Assembly: GCA_018697195.1 (NCBI GenBank)
Contig: CM031872.1
Coordinates: 6,722,225 to 6,786,224, forward strand
Direction: 5' to 3'
From: Certhia americana
Taxonomy: Eukaryota; Chordata; Aves; Passeriformes; Certhiidae
Length of the DNA: 64,000 nucleotides
The first letter of the stretch is position 1, and each line of letters starts with the position of its first letter. The notes under the pieces were generated by a model that did no database searches, was not told the DNA's origin, and saw nothing but the letters and a program-made list of their open reading frames with translations. The translations under genes and the position numbers were made by a program. Shown here piece by piece: positions 45,714-58,100 of this stretch.

Positions 45714-47550
45714 GGGGCTAAAACATGCTGGCAGCCTGCTGAGCTTTCAATCTTGGTCTGGCCGCGGAGCAGGAGCACAGGGAGCAGCAGCTGGTGCGGG
45801 AGAGCATCCTGGGGAGACGGGGCAGCGCCAGTGGGCCCTGCGCCCCTCTTCTGCAGCCAGCCCCGAGGGTGCCAGGTGTGAGGCTGGGGCAGGCAGGAGA
45901 AGGCAGGGCTCACAGTGGCATCCTGCCTGCTTCGAGATGCTCTTGGGGAGGTGATCAAAGCACCGGCTCCCTGCAGCCTCGCCGGGATGTTAACTTGACA
46001 TTGGCAGTCCCTCAGCAGCCCTGCTCTTCTCCTTCGCTGCCACTTCCCACAGGGAATCAGCTGCAGTCGGGAACAGTAATTTGGGGATGGTGGCACTGGG
46101 CACCGCCCAGGGCAGGTGAGTCCAGGAAGGGTCTTGCAGAACTGGAGGCAGCTCTCACTTCGCCCCAGCCCGGCCTCTATTCCTGTTTACATGTAGTGGG
46201 ATCCTCGTGGCGTTGAAGAATGTGTTTGCAAATTCCTTTGCTCTGACTTCCCGGCTCTCCCACTTGCCGTCACCGGCAGCTCCCAGAGGGCAGGGGTTCA
46301 GGGCACATCCCGTGCCGGAGGGCAGCTCACCTTGGCTTCGGCCAGGGCGCCACACACCTTGTCCCCTTGATCCCTGGTACCTCTGTCCCCAGCTCAGCTT
46401 CGTGCTTGCTAGAAATGAAAAGTGAGAGGGGGTTGGATCCAAGGCTCTTCAGGGATCTACGGTCTGCCAGCGCTCCCTCGGGATGCGTGCCCGCCTGCAT
46501 CCCGGCAATTTGGCAATCGAGCCCTGCAGGTCCTGTCCATCCGCCCACGTGCTTGGGCTGCGGAAGTAGGAGCAGGCAGGTATTTCCCCCCAGGCATCCC
46601 CTCGGTGGCCCCAAGCGTGGGGTCCCGGGACCCCCCTGTGCTCTGAGGGTGGGAGGGCAAGTCCCCCAGAGCCTCTCTGGGCTGCAGGGCCCCTCCCGAA
46701 GGGGTTCCTCCACCGACCTGCCTTTGCTCAGGGTTTTCTCTCACGTTTAGCCCCTCCTCTGCTCTGTGGATCTATTTTTACCTCCATCGCTTGCTCCTGA
46801 TCTGTCCCTGCTATTATCCCTCCCTCCAGCTTCCTCTCCCCCCCGTTCCCAGCTCCCTGCCCTTGTCCTGGGGCTGGTGGAGAGGACAGGCCACTTTTGG
46901 GGGCAGGAGATAGGGGCAGGCAGCCAGCTCGAGGCCATTTTCTCCCTCAGCTGCCCCTGCGCCAGCCCGGCTCTCCTCTGAGAAGGGCGAAGGCGCTCTC
47001 CTCCATCATGCTGCAAATCCTGTTAGAGGGATGCCTGCTCTCGCCGGGTGCTGCCAGGCCTGAGGGAGGGGGCCCGAGGGGGCCATCTGGTTGCAGCAGC
47101 AGAAACCTTTGGGGATGAAGAGAGGCCGTGGGGGTTGAGCCCCCGGTGCCTGAGGGCTAGATCCCTGCCCAGCCCCAGTCGGGGTGTCCCGGGGGCCATG
47201 TCCTGGCAGCACTGGGGTCCCACAAGCATCCTGCCCTGCAGAGGGAGGCCTCGCCTCTTTCATTCCCCATCATGGGCCCACAGCCTGCACCCCACATCCT
47301 GCACATCGCACCCCACAAGCAGCATATATTCCCCCCCCCCACTCCTGCACACAGCAGCAGCCCCGGGGGCTCTGCCTGCAGCTCTCACAGACACTCACCC
47401 GCAGCACCCACGAGCACAGTGATTTGGGTGGTCAGCAGTGCCACGCACTGATCACCGCTTTCCCACGCTCGTTCTGTCACACCCCTTCACGCAGAGCCCT
47501 GGTGCAGCACCCCGCACCCCCACTGCCCCTGGGGTGACAAAACCCCCTGC

Positions 47551-47843
47551 CATCTCCATCACTTTGGGGGTGATACAGCCCCTGCCTTACCCTGCATCCC
47601 CATCACTTCTGGGGTGACACAGCCTCTGCCGTACCCCGCATCCCCATCACTTCTGGGGTGACACAGCCCCTGCCGTACCCCGCATCCCCATCACTTCTGG
47701 GGTGACACAGCCCCTGCCTTACCCCGCATCCCCATCACTTCTGGGGTGACACAGCCCCTGCCGTACCCCGCATCCCCATCATTTCTGGGGTGACACAGAC
47801 CCCGCCGTACCCCATACCCCATCACTTCGGGGCTGACACAGTC
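47551..47843. repeat. 44-bp minisatellite, about seven units
   Basis: CATCCCCATCACTTCTGGGG-type units start at 47551, 47595, 47639, 47683, 47727 and 47771 (exact 44-base spacing), with a degenerate last unit at about 47813. The central units are nearly identical. There is no spacer structure, so it is a plain tandem repeat. Confidence 0.95.
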
Positions 47844-47955
47844 CTCCCCAGCACCCTCCCTCCCCAGCCTCTCACTGCAATCCCTAGCCGCACACATCCC
47901 TGCCCCACGCTCGCAGCCCCGCGGAGCGCACGCCTGTGCACACACAAGTGCTCCC

Positions 47956-47963
<8 letters not shown>

Positions 47964-48010
<47 letters not shown>

Positions 48011-48020
48011 NNNNNNNNNN

Positions 48021-48067
<47 letters not shown>
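47964..48067. repeat. CA dinucleotide microsatellite interrupted by an assembly gap
   Basis: Uninterrupted CA runs flank ten N bases at 48011-48020. The true repeat length is therefore unknown. The long open frames through this stretch (Thr-His or Val-Cys repeats) are artefacts. Confidence 0.97.
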
Positions 48068-48072
<5 letters not shown>

Positions 48073-48099
48073 GTTCCGCACGCCCGCAGGGTGACCCCC

Positions 48100-49160
48100 C
48101 CCTCCCGCCGTTACCTGTGCTGGCCCCGGGCAAGGGTCCTGGTTTAGCCGCCAGCCCCCGCTCCGTGCCCGGTGCGGCTCCGCAGGCCCGAGCGGCGGAG
48201 GTTATCTGAAAGGCAGAGGGATGCGGCGCTGCCCCGGCCAGGCGCGGCTCCCCGGGGGATGCTAGCAGCTTCGAGGCGCGGCTCCACGGGGATGATCCTG
48301 GCCGGCCGGGCCGCCCCCGGCCCCGCTCCCCACGGCCCCGCCGCCTGCTCCGGCCGCGGCCGCGGCTGCGCGGGGAGGGGACCGGGCACAGAGGCCGGCG
48401 CTGGCGGCGCCGGGCTGCTCTGGATGCTCAGCGGGGACCGGCGGCCGGGGGAGCCGGCAGGTACCGCCGCTGCCGCTCCGGGGAGCTCCTTCGTGCCCTT
48501 CCCCGGCTCCCCCCGCCGCCCCCGGCCGCGGCCCCCGGCTTGGCGAGGGGCTGATGCAACACCCCCGGGCCGGCAGCGCAGGCTGCGGGGGGCTGATGCC
48601 AGACCCCCCTGTGCCCCTCGGCAGGTGCAGGCAGCGGCGGGCAGCAGCCAGCAGGCAGCGGCGGCTCCGTGCCCGCCGTTCCCGGGGCCCGGCGGCGCGG
48701 GCGCTGCTGCGCGCTCCCGCCGCCGCCCGCAGTGCCGCCGCAGTGGTGCAGCCGCCTCACATTTCTCTCGCTCAGCAGCGCCGGGGCCCGCCGGCCGCAG
48801 CGCCTGACGCCCAGCACACCCCCTCCCCGCCCCGCACCCCCACCTCCCCGCACGCCCCCTCCCAGCCCCGCACCCCCTTGCCCCGCTCCCTTCCCCCCCG
48901 CACCCCTTCATCCGCCCCGCAGAGCCCCCTCTCCGCACATCGCCCCGATCGTCTCCCCTTGTCCCACACATCCCGCTTCCCCACCTCACAGCCCATCTTG
49001 CCCCACATCCCCTCTCCTCTGCAGTCGCTCCCCAAACCCTCCCTGCGGCCCCGCTCCATCTCCCGCCGCCGGCCGGGCTCCCCCCGTGGGTCGTTCCGAG
49101 GGGCCCACGGTGACTCAGCAGCATCCAGCGCCGCTGGAAGCGGCTCCGCGGCGGAGGTGC
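48100..49160. promoter_or_regulatory. CpG island, possible distal RNF208 promoter
   Basis: About 1 kb of very CpG-rich DNA next to the CA repeat. Read on the minus strand, a CACAG/GTAACGG splice donor is present (exon end 48115). This would fit an untranslated first exon of RNF208, spliced to an acceptor just upstream of 45713. Read on the plus strand, a CAG/GTACCG donor lies at about 48460. The island may therefore be bidirectional or may drive a non-coding transcript. Open frames here are compositional. Confidence 0.45.
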
Positions 49161-52100
49161 TGCTCCGGGGCCGCGGTTGTGAGGCAGCAGCGGGGACAGG
49201 GGTCCTGACAGCAGTCCCTGCAGCCCCCGGGGCTGGGAAGGGGTCGGACAGCCAGGAATTCCCCCACCACTGCTTTTTCAGACTGCCAGATCAGCCATGC
49301 ACCCCGCTGTGTCCCCTGGGATCCATGGCCACTGGCTGCTGCCGGGGCAGAGGGTGGCAGCCCCCCAGTCCCTGCTGAGCTCCAGGGCACCTGGGCACAG
49401 GGGCTGCCTGGTCCCTGGGGACACGGTGGGCACAGTGTGGTGGGTGGGTGGGGTGACATGAACGCTGGGTCTCAGCAATGCTGACAGGTCCTTGCAGAGC
49501 ACTGCAAAGCATCGCTCATGGCCATGGGCTTGCTGGTGTGACCCCCATAGTGGCACAGGCAGGCAGGACCCCACAGGCTGGTGACACCCCACAGGGTACC
49601 CTGAGCAGATGACTCCCGGTCCATGCTTCCTGGCTCCTGCAGATGTGAGAGGAGAGGCATGGATATCCCCTGGCAGATGTTAGAGGCCAGGCTTCATTCT
49701 CCCCCTGCTGTGGGTGCCTCCAGAATGGGGACCCCGCAGGAAAATGGCCAAAATGAGCAGGCAGGTCCACACAGAGCGCTCCAGCTCCCATGGCCCAGCC
49801 CCAGGAACAGTGACCCAGCCATGTGCACACTCCAATCCAAACCCATTCCACCATGCCATCCAGCCCTGGCTGGAGCAGAATGCTCATGGGGGCACACCAG
49901 GCTCCTTTGGATGCTGCTGGTGTGTCCCTGCTCGTATTGCCCATTGATATTCTTTTAGTCTTTTATATTCCTCTAGTATTTTGCCTGGACTTTTATGCCC
50001 TCCCTGAAGATTACCCTGCCCAGCCCTGTTTGCTGACCCTCCAGCCCTGCTGCAGCAAAGATCCAGCCCCTGTAACAAGGGGTCTGTGTGGTCCTGGAGC
50101 TGTGTTGTGTCCACACAGCCACGTTGTCCTCTCACCATTGCTGTCCTCTGTCCCTGCCATCGGTGTGACAAACACAGGAGCTGGAGGTTACATTTCACAG
50201 ATCTGCGAGGCCTTATGCAGTCTATAGATGATCTCAGCCACACTTCAAGCAATGATGCTAAAAATCTCACCCAGGTGCATCTCCCTGACCTGGAAGAGAT
50301 GACCAAAGCCACTGGGTAGAAGGATTCTCTGGTACCCCAAGGGCCCAGTTGCACTCCATTTTCAGGCCAGGCTGACCCTAGAGAAAGGTTCTTCCTGGGG
50401 ACCCGGCAGCATCACCTCCACCTGGAAATCCATGCTCCCTTCTTGACAATGGTTGAGTTTTTAATCTTGGAGTTTCACTGGATAAGGGATTTTTTAATGC
50501 CTCTAGTCCCTCTAAATGCCATTCTAAGTGCCATCTGCTCACCTGCTGAAATCAGAGTGAGGCTGCTGCTGCCTGGCACTAAAACATTGCTAAACAGGAA
50601 TTCCCTTAATATTCTCCATCCTCCCTGTGTCGGGTGCTCCTGCCTTCCCTGCTAACGTGCCTGGGTGCAGATAGCAAGAGCTAAGATCTTATGCTTGAGC
50701 TCACTGAGCAGAGGAAATTGCAGGAAGTGAATGAGCACGAGCTATTTTCTGTTATTAATTCATATGGCATCCCCTTGCTGACCCAGCTGCACAGTGTTAT
50801 TATGCTGCTATTCTGTGAGTTAAGCAACAGCTCTATTTGAAAATAATCATAAATTACATTGGGCATCTTTTCTGCTGAATAAGAGTGTGTTTGTGCCAAG
50901 GTGCTGGGATCTTCCTGTTGCCCCAATGGCTCTGCCTCTGCTTCACATGCTCAATGCAGAGCTTTCCCTTTCCTCTGCTGAGTTGGTCCACCAAGATTTC
51001 TGCTTTCTACCCATACTAAAATAATTTCATCCTTCAAAAAACAGATCTTCCATCTGTTTGCACCTGTGTGACTCAGACTTGAATGATGACCCAACCAAAC
51101 CTCAGCCCCGTGGCCACCTCTGCCTTTGGGTCTTGTTCCTCACTCCTGGTTTAACACCTAACTTTGGCATATAAACATGCATGTTTGTGTTATCTTTTAT
51201 AAAAACCTATTGAATTGGGTGTTATCATAAATGTTCATATTTTGGCTGTATGTGGATATGCTCAGAATGCTTTCTGAGCTGTGCTGACGTGATATGGGTG
51301 CTCTCCTGGGTTTTACCAGGAGCATTGATGTATTTTACCATTTTCAGAGACCTTGTCAGCAGTCCAAGTACACCTTTGGGTTTAGAGGTTGCGCCTCAGC
51401 TTGGTTGTACCTGCTGTCCTCAGGTTCAGCTCTCCTCAGACTGACATGCAGGAGCAGTTTTGCCAGTGGATTCCCTTCATTTGTCCCAGATGAACAAGGT
51501 TTTGCTGTCTATAATCAGGAGGTCATTGTTGTAATTCAGCTGGCGTTGGTCTTGTGTGAAACCACAGCTTCTTTCTGCAAAACTCATTCCTGTCTAGTGT
51601 CTTGACTGGATCAGTTTGAAACCTTTGCTCTGTAAATGTGTTGGAAGGTGTAACACTGCTGGCCAGGCTTTGCTGAGATGAACAGTGAAACCAGAAGATC
51701 ATTCAGCCCTAAATTTCTTCCTTATCATCAACCATCACCTGCTCAGCCATCCAGCTCCTTGCTCAGGATTTTGTTGCCCTTCTGGATTTCTAGTACCTGT
51801 GGAAAGGACCCATTCTGAGAGGACAGCCCCGCTCTTGCTTGGTGCCAGCCTTGCACTGTGACGGCACCTGAGGCTTTTCTTTCCACCTCACCTGGGCAAG
51901 ATGACAGCTCTGTGTGTGCCAAACCTTCCTGTCCCACATCTGGGCTCCCCTCCATACTGTCTGTGCTCCTTGTGGCAGCATCTCAGGCTGTTCCTTGCTG
52001 CTCTTGTCACCAAGTTTGCTTGTCCAGGTCTGGAACACATCCACAGTTCTTCCCAAAATCTCATCTGTTTCTCACACCAATCTTGTTTTGCTCTGGTGAA

Positions 52101-55100
52101 TCACACAGATAATTCACCCACAAAAACATGAGCTCATCCCCAGCTTTGAAGACAGCAGCTTTCTCTGCAGGTCTGTGCTGGGTAGCACCTTCAGCTACAG
52201 CTGGCTGCTCGGGGCTTCAGGGACAGTCTGGCCTGGCCTGGCTGGGAGGGATGGACATGCTACCCACAGCCCATGTTTTCATCCTCTGGGCTCCATCCCC
52301 TCGGGACTGCATCTCCTTCCTCGGGTAGAGCACCAGGAGAAAGGAGCCCAAGTGCCATAATCAGCACCATCCCAGGCTGAGACCCTCCAGGCTGGTGGCC
52401 ACAAGAACCCAGCACAGACCCTCAGCAAAAGAGGAAAGCAGGCAGCTCTGATCAGCCACAATGCTCCACCAAAACCACCAGAGGAGCTGTCTGTGCAGCT
52501 TGCCCAGGCAGAGCAAACACCATTTTGAATGAGGGATGCTACTGAAATATCTGCCAAGAAAGCAGCAGAGTCTCTTGTTGCCAGCTGGTAGCTGAAGGAT
52601 GCCCCAGCTGCTGCAGAGCTGTTCCCTGGCTGCTGTTTAAAGCAGTGTGTGGTTTTGGTTGTTGGTGGTCAGGACCTGACCACTGATGCTCTTGCAGTAT
52701 AGTCTTCATGCCATAATGGGGGCATTCATAGGCTGGTTTCTAGGCTTGCAGCTATCTACAGAGATATTCACCATGAGAGAAGTGATGCTCAGAAGATCCC
52801 CAAAGTGTCCAAAGCCACACACAAACCTTGAGATACAGACATGGCACTCAGAACAGCTTGAAGTTTGCAGATGCTCCTAAAGCCCCATCAGTTCGATGAA
52901 CACTGGGTGTGAAGAGGGAGCCCACCTTGCTGGTGCTGCACTGAGCAGGAGGAAGGAGTAGGAGGAGGAGGAATGCACGTAGGCTGGGGGGAAATCAAGG
53001 GGCCAGGGCCAGAGGGACCACCATCCTCTCTCCTCAGGTGTGGTGCCCTTCATTCCCCTCCCCACCAGCTCCCTGCCTGCAGACCTGGGGTTGCTCCGCT
53101 GCCAGAAACGAGCACTGCTCTCCACAGTTATCTCCTGAGAGGAGGGAGAGAGGATGGGGATCCGTAGCCACAAGTGAGGACATGGGAAATTCCAGATGGA
53201 TTTCCCTATGGCTACATAGGGAAAATCTTTTTCTCTTTGAGGGTCAAACAGTAGACCAGAGCACAGAGAGGTGGTGGGATGTCCTTCAAAGCCCTGCACA
53301 AGGTCTAGAGTGACACGTTGGCCACACTCTGAGCTACAGGCCCTGTGGGACAAGTGGGGCTCCTGCTCCCATCAGAGCCCCCTTTTTCATCTGAGGGTGC
53401 ATCTTCCCCAGCCCCAGGCAGGCACAGTCCCATGGACTCCCCAAAGAAGGAGAAGTTCTCATCTGGTTGGTGACCCCACAGCAGCACAGCCAGGTCAGAA
53501 ACTCCTTCCCAGTCCTGCAGTGCTACTGGGGAATGAGGGGTGGTGTCTGGAGCTCCCCAGGGACTGCTGGCCCAGGCAGGGATGACCACAAAGACCTAGA
53601 GCTGCATTTCAGGGGTGAGAGGGTGCAAGGAAGACCCTTTCTTTTAGAAAACACCTTGTGTTCAAGGAAAACAGGACAGGGCTGGCCCAGAAATAGAAAT
53701 GGCAGCTCTGCAGAAGCCTTCCCCCAGCTTGTGCAGCCCAGCTGATGCTAGGTTTAACAGAGCCCGAGGGATTCAAGTCTCAGAAGAAACCAGAGCATGT
53801 GCCAGAGCCGGGATCCAGCCGCTGTCCCAGCCCTCCTTCATGGGCTGGGAGGGTGCAGGGCTGGTGGAGCAGCTCCAGTGCTGACGCTGTGGCTGCGGCA
53901 GGCGCCTTGTAATTGTGGTGACATTTAGTGTTTGCTGTGCTGGCTCCCTGGGAGAGCCTGGCGCTCGTAACCTGCCAGCACTTCTTGCCTGGATGCCAAG
54001 GCCAGGCACAAATTGGGTCAGGGAGGAGGAGCAGTGGCGACCGTGCGTGCCCTCAAGGTGCCTGGTGTGACATGGTGGTCCTGGCACGGGTGCTGCGGTG
54101 CCCAAAGTCCTGCTCCTCCTTCCTGGGGGCTGCCTCAGCTGGGACACAGCTTCAAACCCAAAGCAGCAGTTTGGTTTTGCAGTATAATTTCAGGTGTTGC
54201 AGGAAAACTTCCTGGAAGGCAGTGAATGGGGCGCGCCGAGTCCTGCCTGGCTCCAGGCTGCTGCCCTCCTTGCTCTGGACACAGCCCCACACCCGAGGCT
54301 GTGGGTGTGCTTGCAGGTGGTGGGATCCTGCTGTCCCAGCGTGACTGTCCTGGGGCTCCCAACAGGATCTGAGGGCACAATGTGCTCCCCCATCCCTGCT
54401 CTCAGCAGCTGGCAGCACCGGATCTCCTCCTGGCCCTCTATTCACCTTGGGACACCCCATGCTCTCGTGTGGAGCACCATGGCTGCATTTCTGGGTCAGC
54501 TGGGTGAATTTGAGCATTGAGCTGAGGATTTTGTTTTCCCAGCATGCCTGTAACCCTCCTGGGGGGTTGTGTGGGTGCACAGCTGGGAGCTGGCCTTGGG
54601 TACGGCTTCTGCTCCGGCAGAGGCTGCGTGGCCCTGGGGGGCTGCTGGAGCAGGAGGTGCTGCTGCTCTCAGAGCTCAGGGAGCTGAGCCAATGCTTGGT
54701 CTGAGTGTGTGGTGGGAGAGCTCCAGCGGGGGGAAGAGGGGTGGTCACAGGATGGGAGGCTGGAAGGGATAGTGGGTCTGCCATGAGGAGTTGCTTGAGC
54801 TGCTGAACTCCCCAGGGAGCAGAGGGTCCCTGGGAGGGGCTGCATTCCACAAGGCAGGCATGGAGGGGCTGCACCAGCTCTTGGGGAAGTTCTCTGGGGC
54901 TGACAGCATCATCTGGCCTTGGGGTTTTTTCATCACCCTGATTTCTTCAGTCCTCTAAGACCCTGGGCCAATATGTCTGGTGCTGGGATGCTGGGAAGTT
55001 GCTGAGGACCTCGAGGCCTGTCTGTCCCCTCTGCTCCCTCCAGAAAGGATTTCTTGCCCAGTGCCTTGGCTGAAGGGAGACATTTGAGCACAAGGGGGTT

Positions 55101-58100
55101 GCAGCAGCCTGGTGCTCCTGTGCAGGCCACAGGGAAGCAAGTGAAGCACTGGAGCCAGGGTGACACAGGGAGGTGAGGCCATTCTATGTAACAAAAACAG
55201 GGCTCCAGCTGGGGAGGGAACCCAGCATGTTCAGGCTGCTGCAGGAGCTGTTAGGTGCTATTGGAACTGTACTGTGTCCCCAGAACAGGACAGGGGAGAG
55301 ACCTGGACCACCATGAGCCATGTCCCTGTCTGCGGGGCCACATGTGTGTTTGGGAGGGGAACAGGAAACTGCAGAGCACTGAGCACCCACAGTTCCCCCC
55401 AAGGTGCTCTGGAGCTGTCATGGTCCCATGGATGGGGAAGAAGGGGCAGTTTTGAGGCTGCAGGCTCAAGGGTTTTGCTTTGAAGGTGGAGGGTCAAGGC
55501 TGAGGGCTGTCCCCCAGCAAGGCACACGGGGTCCCTGGGAGTCCCCCACCTGCCGGGGCTCACCCAGCCCTGGCTTCTGCAGGACCCTGATCCGCACACG
55601 GGGCTGGCAGGGCTGCAGAGGAGGCTCTGCAGCAGCACAGGGGCTGCCTGCCCGGCAGCTGCCTGCGTGCCAGCACGGAGCTGCCAGCCTGCGCCAGCCC
55701 GGCGCTCGCATCCCTCCCTCGGCAGATGCAAATGGGAGCAGACAGCCCAGCTCAAGCCGTAAAGATCAAACCTCGGGAGCCCGGGGCTGCTGTCAGTGCG
55801 GGCAGAGCGCTCGGAGCTATCCCAGGAGCAGCAGCCCTGGTGCTGGCCCCTGCCAAGGTGCTGTGTCCCCGCATGGCTGCAACACGGGGATGCTGGCAGG
55901 GGCCTGTGACCATCGCAGGGGCTGGCGTTGGCCACGGACAGAATATCCAGGGCTTTGCCTGCCCTGGGTTTCCAGGCTGGGAGATGCACGAGACTGTCAG
56001 CACGCAGGAATAACTGGTCCTGCTCCTCTTGCTGGGCTGTGCCGGCAGGGATGCTCCTGTTCCGAGCACCTCCTCAGGGATTGCACTCCGGCTTCTCCGT
56101 GCGCTCAGGGAGCAGAGAAGAAGGTGGCTCTGGAGCACAGCACTGGCGGAAGCTGCTGTGTAAAGGCCCCTCCAATGCCCCAGACTTCGTCAGCAGGTGG
56201 AAACCTCAACCTTCTCCTGCCCGCCCCCGGCTCCGGCTGTGGGAGGATGAGGATGGTACAGCTGAGGTGACACGAGGGTCGTGGCTTGCAGGAAGCCATC
56301 TGGCTGCACCCCTTCGCCTGGGGAGTGAAGCAGGGGGGGCACCCGGTGCGGCTGGGGCAGGACGGGCAACAAGTACCCACACGGGTGATGCGAAGGAGCA
56401 GAGGCTGATGCCAGTGGCACCCGGGAGCTGCAGGTTCGGCACAGCTTCCTCACCCTCCTAAAGTGCCAAAGAGGATTGAAGAGAGCCCTGGGATTCCGCA
56501 TGGACCATAGCCACCTGGATTCTGCACAGCTTGCCTGTTTCCCACCCAGGAAGGTGGCAGCCGTGGCCCTGGTGCCCATACCCCGCTGGCCCGGTGGCCT
56601 CCTCCGGACAGCAGCGCTGCTGTCACCCGGGGTGGAGCAGGAGGGATGAGGGTCCGAGTGAAGCTGAAGAGCAAGGAGAGTGCACAGCTAATTGGGATAA
56701 TTGCTAAAGCAGGCGAGGAGCGAGCGGGGAGGGAGGCACAGAACAAGGAACCCTTGTGCACAGGCGGCCCCGGCACGCGGCCCCGGCTCCAGCCAGCAGT
56801 GAGAGCCAAACAAACGGGGACTGTTCGGAGTGAGGGAGGACAGGCAGACGGCAGGACAGAAACCAGACCTCCACTGGGAAAGAGCCGGAGCCAAGGGCTT
56901 AGCTGGGAGCTGGGCGCTGCACAGGGTCTGCCGGCTCTGCATGTGGAGAAATGCCCCAGATGGCCACGGCCAAGATTTCACCGGGCCGAAGGAGAGGATG
57001 GCAAAGTGCTGGGGATGCTCCAGGCCAGGAGATGAGTGACAGTCCTTCTGCCACAGCCATCTCCAGGACTGGAAACTTTCAATCACGGAAATATAGCAGG
57101 AAACCAGCCCTTGTCCTAAAAAACCATCGGCAGGTGCAGTTCTGCACAAGGTCGTGGCACAGCGGAAGCCCGCGAGGGTGGGAGCAGCAGCTGCCCCTGC
57201 TTCGGCTGCTCCCTCCGCAGGAAGGAGAAGTGACATTTGAGCAGGAAGAAACGTGGCTGTGTATGTGAGCTGCCCAGCCCAGTGTCCTAACTGGGGCTCT
57301 TATAGCCCCTTTTCCTGGTGTTTCTGTGAGGGTTTAGTCTTGGAAGCCATGCCAGGCTGTTTGCTGCTGCCTGGTTCTGCACAGGGAGCTGCAGGTTATG
57401 GCCCATGGACACAGATTCCCACAGCATCGACCTGTCACGGGGCTGGGCTGAGCTTGGCAACGGGTGAATTGCCCTTCCTAAAGTCCCTGTGTGAAGGCAC
57501 AAGGCCACCCAGCTGTCCCCGTGGCACATTGTGGGTGAGAATGCACAAGCGCCAAGGAGAACATCTCTGTGCTGGCCAAAGGTCCTGTCCAAGCAGGGAT
57601 TTTCTTTATAGGTAGGATGGAGCAGAGGGGGAGATTTTGGCACTGCCAACAGCAGTGCTCAGATCCGTGCTGCCTCCTGCTTCTTGGTACGTTCAGCAGC
57701 AGCTCCATGCAGGGGCAGCCCCTGGCTCCTGGTCCAAAGCCTGTTGGGAACAGCCGACTCTCAGCCGCAAGGCTCTCGGCAGCTGGGAGGAGACGGGAAG
57801 GACTTGCTCCAGGCCAGGAAATCCTTGCTTTCTCCTCCAGCCGGGCCGCAGTGGGCAGTCACAATGCTCGCTTCCCCCGCACCGCTGCCAAGCCCCGGCG
57901 TGACCTGGGGGCGGCCGGGCCGGGAGCCGCAGGGGAGAGGGACGGAGGGGGGCTGCGGGAGGGCGATAAGGAATGCGGCTCCTCTCTGGTTCCTGCAGCT
58001 CGGGGAGAGGCCGGCAGCGGGCCAGGAGCCGGCCCACAACTGTGATGTTGGTGTGGCCGCGGCAGCCTGGACACTGGGTTATGTACCCAACTCGTCATCC

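Noticed and set aside
47551..47843. Regularly spaced repeats considered as a CRISPR-like array
   Set aside because: The units abut with no unique spacers, and the genome is vertebrate; this is a minisatellite.
47691..48209. Frames of repeated Val-Cys or Thr-His across the CA microsatellite and the N gap
   Set aside because: They are translations of a dinucleotide repeat and unknown bases.
48144..49124. 326-codon minus-strand frame and 211-274-codon plus-strand frames in the CpG island
   Set aside because: Long frames open on both strands at once, as expected from extreme GC content. Composition is Arg/Pro/Ala/Gly and no motif is seen.
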